Below are positions 23,721 to 35,559 of a stretch of DNA of 64,000 bases, in pieces; within the stretch, counting starts at the first letter, position 1; every line of letters begins with the position of its first letter. The stretch is from Cymodocea nodosa (Eukaryota > Streptophyta > Magnoliopsida > Alismatales > Cymodoceaceae). The DNA lies in NCBI GenBank assembly GCA_036874045.1, contig JAZBRI010000003.1, forward strand, positions 20,127,501 through 20,191,500. Direction: 5' to 3'. Both the position numbers and the translations under genes were made by a program. The notes under the pieces are model-generated. The model was not told the DNA's origin and did not search any database. It saw only the letters and a program-made list of their open reading frames with translations.

Positions 23721-25590
23721 TGCTAAGATCCTGAAATATTTATGACTTTAAAACATGAATCATCAATGAACAAAATAGCCATGTATATGAGATCAGAAAG
23801 ACAAGATCTAAAACATGATAAGAAAGGTAAATTGCAACAAAATATAAAGTTAAACAGGGGAAATGAATTGCCCCTAGCGTAAAAATCTTTCTCCTTGCCT
23901 ACATAGGTTATGCAACGAGATCTGAGATCTATGACCATGCCAAAGCATCTATTGGTCTCGGAGGATCTCCCCTTAGACATTTTTAGGGTATGACCACCTC
24001 ATAGAGGTGGCCCAAATGAGTCAGGCACCTATGTCGAGAACTATGGTGAAATGGCAAGTGTGTTTAGGGTGGGCCTCTCACACTCACAAAATAGCTCTCA
24101 TAATCGACTACTAGTCATAGGGGTTAGAGTTGGTAACTCATATTACCTGATCTCAATCATGCAGTGTTCTAAGCTTTTGTCTCACCGCTAGTGGTTTTTG
24201 ACTCCCGTATGCTTCAGCCCTAGCTACACTCTTTATCCTTTCTAGGGGATGTGGACAAGTGCCAGGTTTAGACATCAGGTTGTTAAGTTTTCCCGATCGC
24301 GGAATTACCTCAAAAAATCAAGGAATGAATGAAAGAAAGACTAAAAGAAGAGACAAGTGAAACTAAAAGACAGACTTGTGTGGGGTTACCAGAGGCTTTG
24401 GGTTCCAACATCAGATAGCACCCGACTTAGGTTTTAACATTAGATAGCACCTTGTTTGGGTTCCGTTGCGGATAGCACCCGGTTGGGTTCCAACATTGGA
24501 TAGCACCCGATGGGTTCTGACATCAGATAGCACCCTACTTGGGTTCTGTTGCGGATAGCACCTAGTTATGCGTGGGCCCCAATGACACTACTACTTCTAC
24601 TCTACTTCTCATTCGTTATTTTCTTTCTTTTAAACATCTCTTCTTTCCTTTCGGCTCTCCCATCTTTTGTCTCAACTCTCTTTTCATCTTTTCTTTTGAT
24701 TTTCTTCTACGCATCACTTTTTTGTTCTCTTTCCTTTTTTAGTCGCTTTTTTTTTCACTTTTCCACATTTTTTTCTTTGAGCCTTGTTTTTCTTTTCCAC
24801 TCCTCAACAAGCCAGAGGGAGGTGCCATTCACATGCTCATGGGCGACAAGACACAAGATTGCGGGTAGCCTGCATATCGGCACCTCATGCAGAAAAGGAA
24901 CTTTGAAAGTTGAACGCTTTAAGAAGGGACATGACACTTGATTGATCAAAAGAGTTTGGAGAAAAGACACTTGATTGATCACGTTGCTTGGGAACCTCAA
25001 GAGGAGACTAAAGGCCAGACAAAGGCAAGGAGCATTATTCGTAGAAATATGTGATTGACTCAGAGAAAGGGAATGAAATGGGATTTCAAAAGGGAGAGAC
25101 TGAAGTGAGGTAATTCCTTGACCCAACACCTTGGGAAAACCAAGTCGTCCATAGCTGCTGCCTGTGTTGCTGACACTTACCCCCAAATAAGATTTAGAGA
25201 TTCACTAGGGGTCCTCCACGCTGCACTCTTCATCTTCATACCCTTTTCACCGATGGCACAAGATGGCATCACATGGTTAGATCACCATGGACTTAGGTGG
25301 AAAACTCCCTCAAAGCTCAGAACTTGCCCTGCATAAGAGTCCAGGTTGAATAGAGTATCTGTCCTCTAACCCAAGTCCTAGAATAGTGAAGACTTAATGT
25401 TGGTGGCTCTCTAACTCATGTTACTCAGCCATTCTAATAGCATCTCTATAGGGTGACTCTATGAGACCCATTAGTCTAGAGAATGATCCAGATTAAATCA
25501 ACAGATCTCTACCTATTGTAGGGAGTAAAGAGAATAAAAATCTTGCGCAAAATAATAGTAGCCAAATCTACAAAATGCACAAAAGGTTAA
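23721..25590 (-). other. Tat 3' noncoding region
   Basis: No coding match. It holds a 28-bp tandem array (24400-24570) and a 220-bp pyrimidine-rich tract (24575-24800, purine-rich on the sense strand). The plus-strand frame 24549-24941 (F/L/S-rich) and the minus-strand frame 24755-25186 have no domain and follow from base composition. Where the 3' LTR begins is not visible. Confidence 0.55.
24400..24570 (-). repeat. Six-copy tandem repeat, unit about 28 bp
   Basis: GATAGCACC starts at 24414, 24443, 24471, 24499, 24526 and 24554 (spacings 29, 28, 28, 27, 28). Each copy is followed by a GGGTTC-like stretch. Position in the 3' UTR of a Tat-type element matches the known hypervariable tandem-repeat region of that lineage, which can seed satellites. 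Confidence 0.85.
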
Positions 25591-25599
25591 AATTAGAGG

Positions 25600-26989
25600 G
25601 GTTCACTGATAGAACCGCCTCAAGTTGGAGCGATTTACCAACTCCTCGATGGTACTTTCCCTGACTTGACGAATATATGCAGCCCCCCTAGAGAGGAGTT
25701 GCATCACCTGATATGGCCCCTTCCAATTGGGTTGGAATTTGCCATGTTGGTCCGGTTTATGCAATCAATGAAGAACGAGATCGCCCTCTGATATAGGGTG
25801 AGGTCGCACATTCTTGTTGTATGCATGTGCTTGCCTATTCTGGTAGCAACGTGCATGATGAAGTGCTTGAAGGCGACGTTCATCCAACAGATCCAATTGC
25901 AAGTATTGGTCCTCAAGCCACTCTGTGTCAATAAGTTGGGTTTCCTTAAGGACACGGAGTGAGGGGATTTCCACTTCGACAGGTAAAACCGCTTTAGATC
26001 CAAAAACCAACGAGAAAAGAGTGTCATCGGTCGAATAGCGAATAGCGCATTTGTAAGCCCATAGAGCGTATGGCAACTTCTCATGCTAGTCTCGACACGT
26101 CTTCGTCGTCTTCTTAAGGATCTTAATGAGGTTCTTGTTTGTCGCTTCTATAGCACCATTCATTTGTGGTCGATATGGCGTGAAGTGGTGGTGTTTGACT
26201 CCGAGCGTCTCTAAGTACTATCGTACTGAGCCTACGATGAAATTAACACCATTATCAGTAAAAACCTCAAATGGGACACCATACCTGGTGACGACGTAGT
26301 CTCGAATGAACTTCTTCTGAGTGGCATTGGCTGTGACCATCCGATAGGTTGCTGCTTCCACCCATTTGGTGAAGTAGTCGATTGCCACCAAGATATATCT
26401 GTGTCCATTCGATGTGTTCAAACAAACTTTGCCAATGACATCTAACCCCCATGCCAAAAAGGGCCAAACTCCTGCGTCATTGGCATACAATGGCATTGGA
26501 GGAGCATGCGGCACATTTGAATGCAACTGGCAAGTTGGGCACTTCCTGACATGGTTACAACAATCTGCTTCCATGGTAGACCAATAGTATCCTTGCCTTA
26601 GGATTTGCTTGGTAAGGAAAAAGCTGTTCATATGTGGACCATAGGTACCTTCGTGCATCTCTTGCATGATGGTCTCTGCCTCTAGTTGATCCACACATCT
26701 CAGGAGCATGTGATTGTGAGATCTACAGTATAGTTGATCACCTCCCAACACATATCTGCTCGCCATTCTGGCCAATGTCCTCATATCTGTTGCTCGCCAT
26801 AGTGGCAACACATATTTTGATGGGAAAGATCCATCTTTGAGGTATGCCATGATATCGTGGAACCATGGTTTGTCATCACTTGAAGCCTCTATGTCAATCG
26901 TCAAGCAATATGCTGGCATATCTAACTTTGTCACTTCGAGGTTGATGGTTCCACGCCTTAGGATATGGACCCATGATGCTAGGGTCGCT
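25600..26989 (-). pseudogene. Tat integrase
   Basis: The zinc-binding H-x7-H (HEGTYGPH) and C-x2-C (CPTC) lie at about 26665-26535. The catalytic core follows: IDYFTKWVEA near 26375, DNGVNF near 26245 and MNGAIEATNKN near 26165. The C-terminal domain (LHHARCYQNRQAHAYNK, then KGPYQVMQ) runs to about 25600. An in-frame stop lies near 26218 and a change of frame near 26080-26095. Integrase joins cDNA ends to the chromosome. No chromodomain was seen, as is usual for Tat. Confidence 0.85.
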
Positions 26990-27411
26990 AAAGCATCGGC
27001 GAAGGCATTCTGATTTCTCTTCACAAATGAGAAGGAGACTGACCTAAACTACCGAACCATGTCCCGTAGGGTTGATAAATAGGGGGCTAGCTTAGGATTG
27101 TTGAGCTTCCATAGCCTGTTGACTTGTGAAATTACCAGCAAAAAATCTCCACGGACTTGAAGATTCTGAACCTGATGATCCAATGCTAGCCACAAACCTA
27201 ACGTGCATGCCTCATACTCCGCCATGTTGTTAGAACATGGGAATGTGAGATGCTGTGCAACTGGGGTGAGCCGTCCTTGGGGGTCTCAAAGGACTGCTCC
27301 CACGCCACAACCTCAATGATTAATTGCTCCATCGAAGTACATGACGTATGTGTCTTGATCATCTACAACTTCTGATCCATCTATTGTGGCCAATACCTGT
27401 TCGTTTGGAAA
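26990..27411 (-). pseudogene. Tat second (archaeal-type) RNase H
   Basis: The frame shows MYFDGAINH then GCGVGAVL (about 27325-27265), the start of an RNase H with the catalytic D. NNMAEYEACTLGLWLAL (27225-27175) carries the E and the middle motif. NQNAFADALATLASW (about 27015-26970) carries the last D. A stop splits the first motif. Coming after the usual RNase H, this duplication places the element in the Tat clade. Confidence 0.8.
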
Positions 27412-28690
27412 CTACTCTTGAACTATAGACTGGTCATGGATTGATAGTGCTGCTAGATGATCTGCTAATGCCTGAGCCTTCATTGACTTTTGAGATACAA
27501 ATTTCAAGTCAAACTCAAACTCAAACAGCAATAGTTGCCACTTCACGCATTGACCTACTAGTGCTGGCTTCTCAAGCAAGTAGCAAAGCGGATCATGACG
27601 GCTAATTAGTTTGACCGAGTAGACTGCCATGTAATGCTTCAACTTTTGGACTACCTAGACTAAAGCAAGACAGTACCTATCTACCATCTTGTACCTCATC
27701 TCACAATCTGTGAACTTGCGACTCAGATAGTAAATTGCCCTTTTTTTGGTGCCAGTTTCATCATATTGCCTCAAAACTACACCTACAGATGTGGGCAAGA
27801 CTGATAAGTACAGGATCAATGGCCTTCCTAGTGTTGGAGGGACCAACACTAGTGGCGATACAAGTAACTTCTTGATCTTGTCGAACGCAGCTTGACATTC
27901 ATCATTCAACTGAATGGTTGCCTTCTTCCTCAACAGTCTAAAGATAGACTCACAGGTTGAAGTCAGCCTGGATATAAACCGACTGATGTACTGCAAGCGC
28001 CCTAGCAAGCTGCAGACTTCTTTCTTTGTCCTTGGCAGTGGCATCTCCTAGATGGCCTTAGCTTTGCTAGGGTCAATCTCAATCCCCCTCTAGCTAACCA
28101 CATGGCCAAGCAACTTACCAGAGGATACTACAAAGACGCATTTTGCTGGATTCAAGCGGAGCTTGTATTCCCTCAGATGCTTGAATAGCTTGCGTAGATC
28201 TGTAAGATGTTGTTGTAGTGATCGAGACTTCGCGACGAGGTCGTCTACATACACCTCGATCTTGCGGTGGATCATGTCATGGAATATCAAGGTCATGGCC
28301 CTCTGATAAGTGGCACATGTGCTCTTCAAGCCGAACGGCATGACCTGATAGCAATATACGCCCTAGGGAGTGATGAATGCTGTTTTTTCCATATCCTCCT
28401 CAGCCATGTGGATCTGGTTGTAACCTGAGAATCCATCCATGAAAGAGAGAGTTGCATGTCCTACAACATTGTCTACCAATAAATCGATATGTGGTAATGG
28501 AAAGTCATCCTTAGGGCTAGCCTTGTTGAGGTCCCAATAGTCCACGCATATTTAGACTCTACCATCCTTCTTGGGGACTGGGACGATATTGGCTAGCCAC
28601 TCCGGGTATTGCACTTCATGGAGGAAACCAACTTGCAATTGTTTGGCTACTTCCTCCTACAACTTCAAGCTCCATTCAAGTTTGATGCGA
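27412..28690 (-). pseudogene. Tat reverse transcriptase and RNase H
   Basis: RT motifs in order: DYWDLNKASPKDDFPLPHID (about 28545), FMDGFSGYNQI (28445), MPFGLKSTCATYQRAM (28341) and the catalytic YVDDLV (about 28250). The connection follows (LLGRLQYISRFISRL, near 28010) and then RNase H (to about 27412, with HDPLCYLLEKP). In-frame stops separate the pieces at about 28546, 28360, 28089 and 27655. The enzyme copies the element RNA. Confidence 0.85.
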
Positions 28691-30150
28691 CGTAATTTCT
28701 ACTTGACTGGTTGCACTAACTCCTGAATGGGGAGGTGATGAACTGCAATCTTGGGGTCTAACCCCGACATATCACTATAACTCCACACAAATATATCCAG
28801 GAACTCCCATAGAAGGCGTACCAGCTTGCCCTTATATTGTGGACTTAAAAGTGCGCTTATGCGCAAGTTCCTCATGTTGTATGGGGTGCCAAAGTTCATG
28901 ACCTCAGTGGCTTCTTCGGTTAGAAGCTCTTGCTGCTTTGGATCGTGACCTTGGAAGGAATCATCAAGCTCTACTCTTGAATCATCCTCTTCAACAACAC
29001 CTTCCAAGTTTGATTCCCCTATGCTCATTGTACTGATAGGAGCGACACTTGTCGACTGAATTCTGACAATCCAATCTTGGGGTTGGGAGGTGTTCTCGGA
29101 TGCCCCTGGCATTACTCGCACAATGCCGTCTTGTGGAGGAAACAACATTCATTGGTTGTAGGAGCTAGTCAGAGTGTAGACCAGCTACTTTAACTGCTAC
29201 GACTTAGAGAAGAAGGCTGCTAGTTCTTCATTTGACAAGTAGTGCCGCTGCTCTACGAGTGGAGGAGGCTGGGTTGCTGTTGACTCACGGATTTGAATCC
29301 CTGTCGGCTACACTTTTGGAGGGGCGGTTGACTCTACTTCAACTGCCACTTCCTTCCCTGACCTTCTAGGTATGCAGTCATCTGCATCCTGCTCTCCACT
29401 GCTAGGTCCCGTTGAACCTGTTCTAACCCCTAACTGTGGCTGCAGGTCACCTAAAGAGGAAAAGATGACAGGCTCTAACAGGGTAAAGCGGAGGGAAGAC
29501 TCAAGAGACCTAGATTGAAAATTGCGATGGGACTTGGAAAGGGCTGCGATAGACTCTAGGGATGTGTTGTAGTCCTCAACTAGGATGGACACAACTAACC
29601 CCTTGTGCCATAGTTTCAACATTTTGTGAAACGTTGAGGGCACAATGAGGTACCTGTGCAGTTAGGGTCTTCTCAAAAGGAGGTTGAAGTTCGCTTGGAT
29701 GTCAAGGACGGTGAACACGGCCTCAAACTCCAACTCCCCGATAGAAAAGGGAAGTCGAAGGGAACCCATGGGAGAATGGTGGGCGCCATCAAAGGATAAC
29801 ATCCCCCACATTGCCGGCTAGAAGTCTTTGGCTGTGAAGCCTAACTTTTGTGCCGTTTTGAGCAGATAGATGTTAACATTGGCACCATCATCCACCATGG
29901 CGAGAGGCACCTTGAAATCACCATGTTGCACAGTAATATGCAAGGGCAATGTATGATTGACACCTGTTGGAGAGATGTCCTCCTTTGAGAAGGAGATAGT
30001 GCCAGGTAAGCCTACCGTGGCCACTATGTTCTCCAACGTAGTTGGAGGGACATCATTAGACACATGGGTTGCTTGGAAGACCTGAATGAAGGCAGCTCGA
30101 TGCCCCAGCGACATCTGGATAAGATCCCATATTAAGATATCCACCCGCAC
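28691..30150 (-). pseudogene. Tat protease and linker
   Basis: The protease lies at about 29945-29818: FKVPLAMVDDGANVNIYLL has DDGA where retropepsins have DSGA or DTGA. The protease frame stops at about 29818. Downstream, an acidic linker (ESNLEGVVEEDD, about 29010-28970) leads to the RT-proximal motif (LLWEFLDIFVWSYSDMSGLD, 28815-28760). This is the usual plant gypsy layout. The Ser-to-Asp change would alter the active site. A pseudogene. Confidence 0.7.
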
Positions 30151-30389
30151 CTTCTTGAGCTACTTCGTTGCTTGCTCAGGAGTGGGGCAAGGAGGAATCT
30201 CTTGAGGGACCTGACGTCTAGATGAGGACGTCACTACGGTCATGGTTGAAGGGGGGGAACAGTGGTCATTGTCACAACTCGACCTGAACGGGTAACGACA
30301 CACGCGCTCCCCGAATGTGTAGGACGTGGTGCTGCAGCACCACGCCTGCCTCCACGGTCGCACTCTTTGCCCCTAGCCGTAGAAGGTAC

Positions 30390-32684
30390 CTACGCAAGCA
30401 AGATAGATGCCTTGGAATTGATGCTTGTTGTGGTGGCCTTCTTTTGCTGAGGTCGGTGATGAGGGCGACGTCTCCTAGAGTTGGAACTCGAGGAGATGTC
30501 TGGTGTCGAGGTCGATGTGTTTGGGGTCGGCCGACGCCCTAACAACACAATCGACGTAGACTCTTGGCTAGAGACAACACAGACACAAAAGTTGAAAAGA
30601 GAGGGGGGAAGTGATGACACCATAGATTTTGAAACACGAGATATCAGGGTGGAGGGATCAAAGGGCAGGTTAGACAGAAAGAAATCCACTACCACCATGC
30701 TGCACTGATCTGCACCATCTTTTGGCACCTGCACCACTATCTTCCCTACATCTATCAGGTCCTGGATGGCTATCCGAAGGAGGAAGCACTTGTCTGTGGC
30801 ATGCCCCTTGACTTGATGATAGGAACAATACTCATTCTCTCGATACCATTTGGGCAATGGATTTGGGAGAGGCCTCGTTGTAGGAGTAGGCAGCAAAGTA
30901 TTGAGCTTTGGCAGGATGACATTGAGTGGCTCCGCTAGTGGAGTGAACTTCCTCTTAGGCTTCTACTACTGTGATGAAGGGGAGGCCCCATCACCCTTTG
31001 ATTTGGGTTGAGCCCAGGCCTTGATAGCTTTGGCCGCCCATTGTTGCTTGGACCGTCCTACAGGGGCCACAATCTGGTTAACGAGCGTAGTAGGTGTCGT
31101 GTAACCAGCACGAGACTTGCCTTTGGAGCGGGCATCCTAAGAAGATGAGGTTGTTGAGTCTAATGCTAAAGTCAACAACGCCGAAAAGAAGCCACTACGC
31201 AATGATTCTTCTATCTGTGTCCCTACCTTTAGAACCTGCTTGTAGGTCTCGCATGTCTAGATACTAAGTAATGCCCCTAGTGTCGGTTGGGCATTACGGA
31301 TCAACACCTTGACACTCTTAGCTTCAGATGGTTGATCCTTGATTTGGGCCGCGAGTGATCTCCAACAACCCATAAATTGATTAAAAGACTCGTTGTTCCT
31401 TTGATGAGTCTGATATAGATCTTCCTTCCTAACTTGCAAATCCTGGTTCCAAGCATATTGCTCTAAGAATGCCTTGGCCAACTAAGGGAATGAGTGGAAC
31501 TGTGACATATCTAGGGTGACAAACCACTGGAGAGCGGGTCCTTTGAGGCTCTTCTGGAAAGTCCTCATCAAGAGCTTGTGCTTGGCTTGCAACAGAGCCA
31601 TGTCTGTAAAGTAGGCCCTCAGATGGGCAACAGGGCATCCGATGCCTGAATACTTTTGGAAGGTTGGCATCTGGAATCTTGGTGGAATGATAACTTCTGG
31701 AAAGTGACAGAGGTCAGAGAACTGTAAGTCAGGCTCTCTATCGTTGCTAGCTATCTCTAATCGACTTAGTCAGTAGAGAACCTGTTCTGATATGGATTCC
31801 ACCTGTTGCTTCCATGGAGGTGGAATCTACTGTTGTGTTGGTTGTTGAATGGTGAATGCCTGACACGCTGACATCACCAGAGCCTAGAACATTCCATACG
31901 ATTGTTGTTGACAGTACGACCTGTTCTGCACACTAACAGCTAGTGATTGCAACTGCTGGGACTGCATTGTTGGCAGCTACAACACCGGGAAGGAAGACTG
32001 AGGGAGTGGGTACTCGGGAAACTAAGAGACTGAGGAGACTGAACTCGAACCCACCAAGAAAGGGGTGGCCTGAGACGCCTGGCCCTGCATGTGCTCGAGG
32101 GCATAAGGGATAGATGTGGGGCCCACCATCGAAAGGACGGGCATCGTAGATGACACTCCAAACAGAAAGGGTGGTGGAGTAGATAAGCACCCCATCATTA
32201 ACGAAGTTGAGGGAGTAGGAGCTTGAGTAGCTTCGGAGAGGAATAAGGATGCCACAGGAGCGGAAGAAGCAAATGGCTGTGGCGTCGAGGAGAAGGAGAA
32301 GCTAGGGCTTGAAGGGGTAGGGGACCTCACATACTGTGCCAACATATTCTATGCATGCAAAAGCATGGTAGTATAGTGCAACACGGGATCCTTCCCTTTA
32401 AGGGCCAAGGTGAAAGCAGGAGTGGTCTAGACAGGGACCGGCTCAATGACAACTGAAGGAGGGAGGGAGACCTGCGAAGCAAAGGACTCCTATGGGGGAA
32501 TAGCCCCAACACCCAAGAGGGCGGATGTCATCATCTCCGATAGAAAAGGAGATGATGTAGGAGGACGCGATAGAGTCACTGAGACTGGGAGGAAGGACTT
32601 AGGGACACTCCCAAGACTTGACGTCGTAGAAGACAGAGATGGGGGAACCAAACTGGAAGAAACACTCGAACCAGTTGCTGCCAT
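30390..32684 (-). pseudogene. Tat gag
   Basis: The ATG near 32684 opens a Ser/Pro-rich N-terminus (MAATGSSVSSSLVPPS). The capsid core lies at about 31670-31257 (FQKYSGIGCPVAHLRAYFTD, GPALQWFVTLDMSQFHSFP, RKEDLYQTHQRNNESFNQF). A zinc-binding segment CSYHQVKGHATDKC (about 30840-30795) is of the C-x2-H type common in Tat gag. Several stops and frame changes. Plus-strand frames across 30262-32709 are antisense shadows. Confidence 0.8.
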
Positions 32685-32740
32685 CTGTCTAGTCTTGCTT
32701 CTTGTCTGAATCAGACTCCTTGTTATAAATTGCTTTCAAT

Positions 32741-32832
32741 CACTAGCTGAGAACCTGTGGAAAAAATGAGCTAGACCATTATCAAAAAGTAAATAAGCTA
32801 AACAAGGTAAAAAGAAAAGAAAGAAAACAATA
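32741..32832 (-). other. Junction of Tat 5' end and A2 3' end
   Basis: Only about 90-150 bp separate the end of the A2 integrase frame from the Tat gag start region. The A2 3' noncoding part and LTR and the Tat 5' LTR and PBS, expected here, are all missing. This is a deletion or recombination breakpoint whose exact base cannot be fixed. Confidence 0.55.
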
Positions 32833-34199
32833 TCAACCATCTAACTCAGTATAGACAACATCAATCAGATTTATATTCTCCCCATGCCCTACGAAATTGT
32901 GTTGCAGAAAAGGTTTCAACTGATGACCATTTACCATAGTAATTTCCCTAGTTTTAGTATTTTCTATCTCAACTACTCTATAGGGATATGTACTTTTTAC
33001 CATGTAAGGTTCAGTCCACCGAGATCTCAACTTACTAGGAAAGAGATGTAATCTAGAATTATAAAGCACCACCTGCTGCCCTACTTCAAACTCCTTATGA
33101 TAGAGTTTGCTATCATGGAATACCTTATTTCTTTCCTTGGTTATTCTTGAATTCTCATATGTCTCTTGCCTCATTTCTTCCAATTTAATAAGTTGAAATT
33201 TCCTATTCTTACTAGCAACTATTAGATCCAAATTAAGCTTTTGAATAACCCATCTTGCTTTATGCTCAAGCTCTACTAGTAAGTGGTAAGCTTTTCCAAA
33301 TACAACTCTATATGGAGACATTCAATATAGTCTTGTAAGTAGTTTGGTAAGCCTACAATGCTTCATCTAGCTTTTCTACCCAATCTTTTCTTGTCTTACT
33401 AACTACTTTCTCTAATACTTGTTTAATTTGCTTATTGGCATTCTCTACTTGTCCATTTGTCTATAGGTGGTAGGGGGTTGTCATCTTATGAGTCACTCTA
33501 TATCTTTTCAGTAATGCTTCAAAACTTCTGTTATTGAAATGAGTTCCCCTATCACTAATGATCACTTTGGAAATGCCAAATCTAGCAAAAACATTACTCT
33601 TGCCAATTCTAGAGTCACAAGTGTAGGTGGGAATAACTTCGACCCATTTTGAGACATAATCAATAGCTAACAAGATATACAAGAAACCTTCAGAATTAGG
33701 AAAGAGTCTCATAAAATCAATACCCCACACATTAAACACTTCAACTTCAATAATTGGGTTAAGCGGCATCATATTTCTTCTAGTCAATCTCCCTACTTGC
33801 TAGCAATTAACACAATTCTTAACAAAGGAGTGTACATCCTTATGAAGAGTTGGCCAAAAGAATTCACATTGAAGAACCTCTGCCACTATCTTACTAGGAT
33901 TAAAATGACCACCAGTTGGTTGGTCATGATAACACATTGTGAATCTTAGCATCTGGGATGCATCTCCTCAATACTAGATTAGGGCCTAACTTATATAGAA
34001 AAGGATCACCCCAAAAGAATTCCCTGATCCTAACCAAGAATCTCTTAATATCTTGCTTAGTCCAATTTTTGGATACTTGCTTTGTTACCAAATAATTTAT
34101 AATATCCACAAACCAAGGTGCTGGAGTGATTGCCATCAACTATTCATCTAGGAATGAATCATCAATGGGTAACTCCTTGAGGTGTGACAATGCGAGATA
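32833..34199 (-). pseudogene. A2 integrase
   Basis: The zinc-binding HHCC is seen in CYHDQPTGGHFNPSK and CVNC (about 33940-33800). The core has VWGIDFMRLFP (33730), IDYVSKWVEVIPTYT (about 33670) and ISDRGTHFNN (33560). The C-terminal part at 33321-32833 begins MSPYRVVFGKAYHLLVELE and ends near NGHQLKPFL plus a tail. Stops at about 33785 and 33461 interrupt it, and the zinc region is broken near 33895. It would insert the cDNA. Confidence 0.85.
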
Positions 34200-34454
34200 A
34201 GTGATCAACAACTAAATTCTTGCACCCTTACTTGTCTTTTACCTCTAAATCAAACTCTTGTAGAAGGAGAATCCACCTAACTAGTTTAGCCTTTGCATCC
34301 TTCTTGGCTAATAAATACTTGAAAATAATAACCTTAGAGCCTAATAGATAAGATCTAAACTTTTCAAGAGCAAAAACTATAGCTAGAAATTCTTTATCTA
34401 TAACAATATAGTTCATTTGGTTTGCATTAAGGGTTTTAGTTGCATAGTAGATTA
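34200..34454 (-). pseudogene. A2 RNase H, downstream part after T2
   Basis: Immediately left of T2, the minus strand reads on as [20 protein letters not shown] and [18 protein letters not shown], the continuation of the Athila RNase H broken at 40781. Joining across T2 at the duplicated GATTA restores one reading frame, proving the nesting order. The frame ends near 34228. Confidence 0.85.
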
Positions 34455-35442
34455 TGTTATGTTTGGAACTGATCGTTCAGTTAACTTTCTATGGCACGAT
34501 TTAGAAACACTCACATCTAAACTCACCGAAACTAGAAGTGAAGAGTAAAAGGAAGAAGTAACACAATGAAGACACATGATTTACGTGGTTTAGCAATAGC
34601 CTACGTCCATGGAGAGTTAAGGGTTCTTCTATGAGCTTCGGCACAATTAACTGCAATGTTTTACAACAACATAAAGGTTTATATACTACCCAACTTAGGG
34701 TTAATAAACCTTTAATTACATTCAAGCTATTACAGTAGAGAAATAATGCTTCGGAGAAGGGACTCTCACTTTCAGAGCCTTATCTTCCTAACTTACCGAA
34801 ATATACAACATTTCGGATAGTTACAGACTTAACTATTCAAAGAAATTCTTCTTTCTTCATTTATTGTAACGGGCGATACTGTAGCAAGCTAACTGTCCAA
34901 AGAGATTTAGTATTTTGGACAGTTACAGACTTAATTGTCCGAAAACCTACTTACTTCTCTCTCTCTGTCCTTTCGGAAGGTTCTACCGTTAACTCTCCGA
35001 AAATTGCATGTCTTTCGGATAGTTAAGACAGTAACTATCCGAAAACTCACTTAAGTGTCTCTTCAGTCATTTTGGAAGGTTCTGCCGTTAACCTTTCGAA
35101 AACTTATGATTCCGAAAACTTATGATTTTTCAGATAGTTACTGCCTAACTATCTGAAGATCCACTTAAGTATCTGCTTTTCAGATACTTAGCTTCTTAAC
35201 TATCCGAACATCCACTTAAGTGTCCTTTAAGTCATTCCAGATGGTTACAACTAGTAACCCTCTGAAATCTTCTGACTTTCAGATAATTAGCTCAAAGCCT
35301 CTAACTGAAACTATATTTTTCGGATGCTTAGGTCTGATAACCTATCGAAAAATAAATTTGCTAGATATTTACTATTAACAAGCCTTCGATTTAACCTGGA
35401 CTTCTTGTGACATACTCCATACTTATACTACTTGCCCTAACA
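34455..35442 (-). repeat. 3' LTR of T2 with hairpin array
   Basis: A 988-bp LTR. More than half (34810-35355) is a row of about nine inverted repeats, among them TTTCGGATAGTTA (35013-35025) / TAACTATCCGAAA (35032-35044), a perfect 13-bp stem, and TTCAGATAGTTA (35129-35140) / TAACTATCTGAA (35146-35157), 12 bp. Palindromic ACTTAAGT words sit between several stems. Confidence 0.9.
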
Positions 35443-35453
35443 ATCTCCCACTT
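35443..35453 (-). promoter_or_regulatory. PPT of T2
   Basis: On the minus strand AGTGGGAGAT lies directly upstream of the LTR start TGTTAGGGC, the expected place for plus-strand priming. Confidence 0.8.
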
Positions 35454-35559
35454 AGAGTTTGACACAATGATCGAAAGAAAAAATCAATCTCTACACTTGG
35501 CTTACAGATTATTGTAATAGCAACTCAAGTAATCATCAACTCTTCATCTTCTTCTTCTT

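Larger units (their letters stand above)
23700..32740 (-). mobile_element. Tat-like Ty3-gypsy element with dual RNase H
   Basis: The minus-strand order is gag (32684-30390), protease (about 30150), RT and RNase H (28690-27412), a second archaeal-type RNase H (about 27411-26990), integrase (to 25600), then a long 3' noncoding region with tandem repeats (24400-24570). Two RNase H domains and a repeat-rich 3' UTR are established marks of the Tat/Ogre lineage. Neither LTR was identified. The 5' end abuts the end of A2 at about 32740, so LTR and PBS are probably deleted. There are many stops. Confidence 0.8.

Noticed and set aside
24549..24941. 130-codon frame rich in F, L and S, looking like a membrane protein
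   Set aside because: It is an effect of a pyrimidine-rich tract in the Tat 3' UTR, lies antisense to the element and has no domain.
30262..32709. Several plus-strand frames (30262-30450, 30481-30708, 32446-32709)
   Set aside because: They are shadows of the Tat gag on the minus strand, which has clear capsid and zinc motifs.
34810..35355. Regularly spaced repeats considered as a CRISPR-like or satellite array
   Set aside because: Units are inverted repeats of varied sequence and spacing within an LTR of a plant element; no direct repeat/spacer structure.
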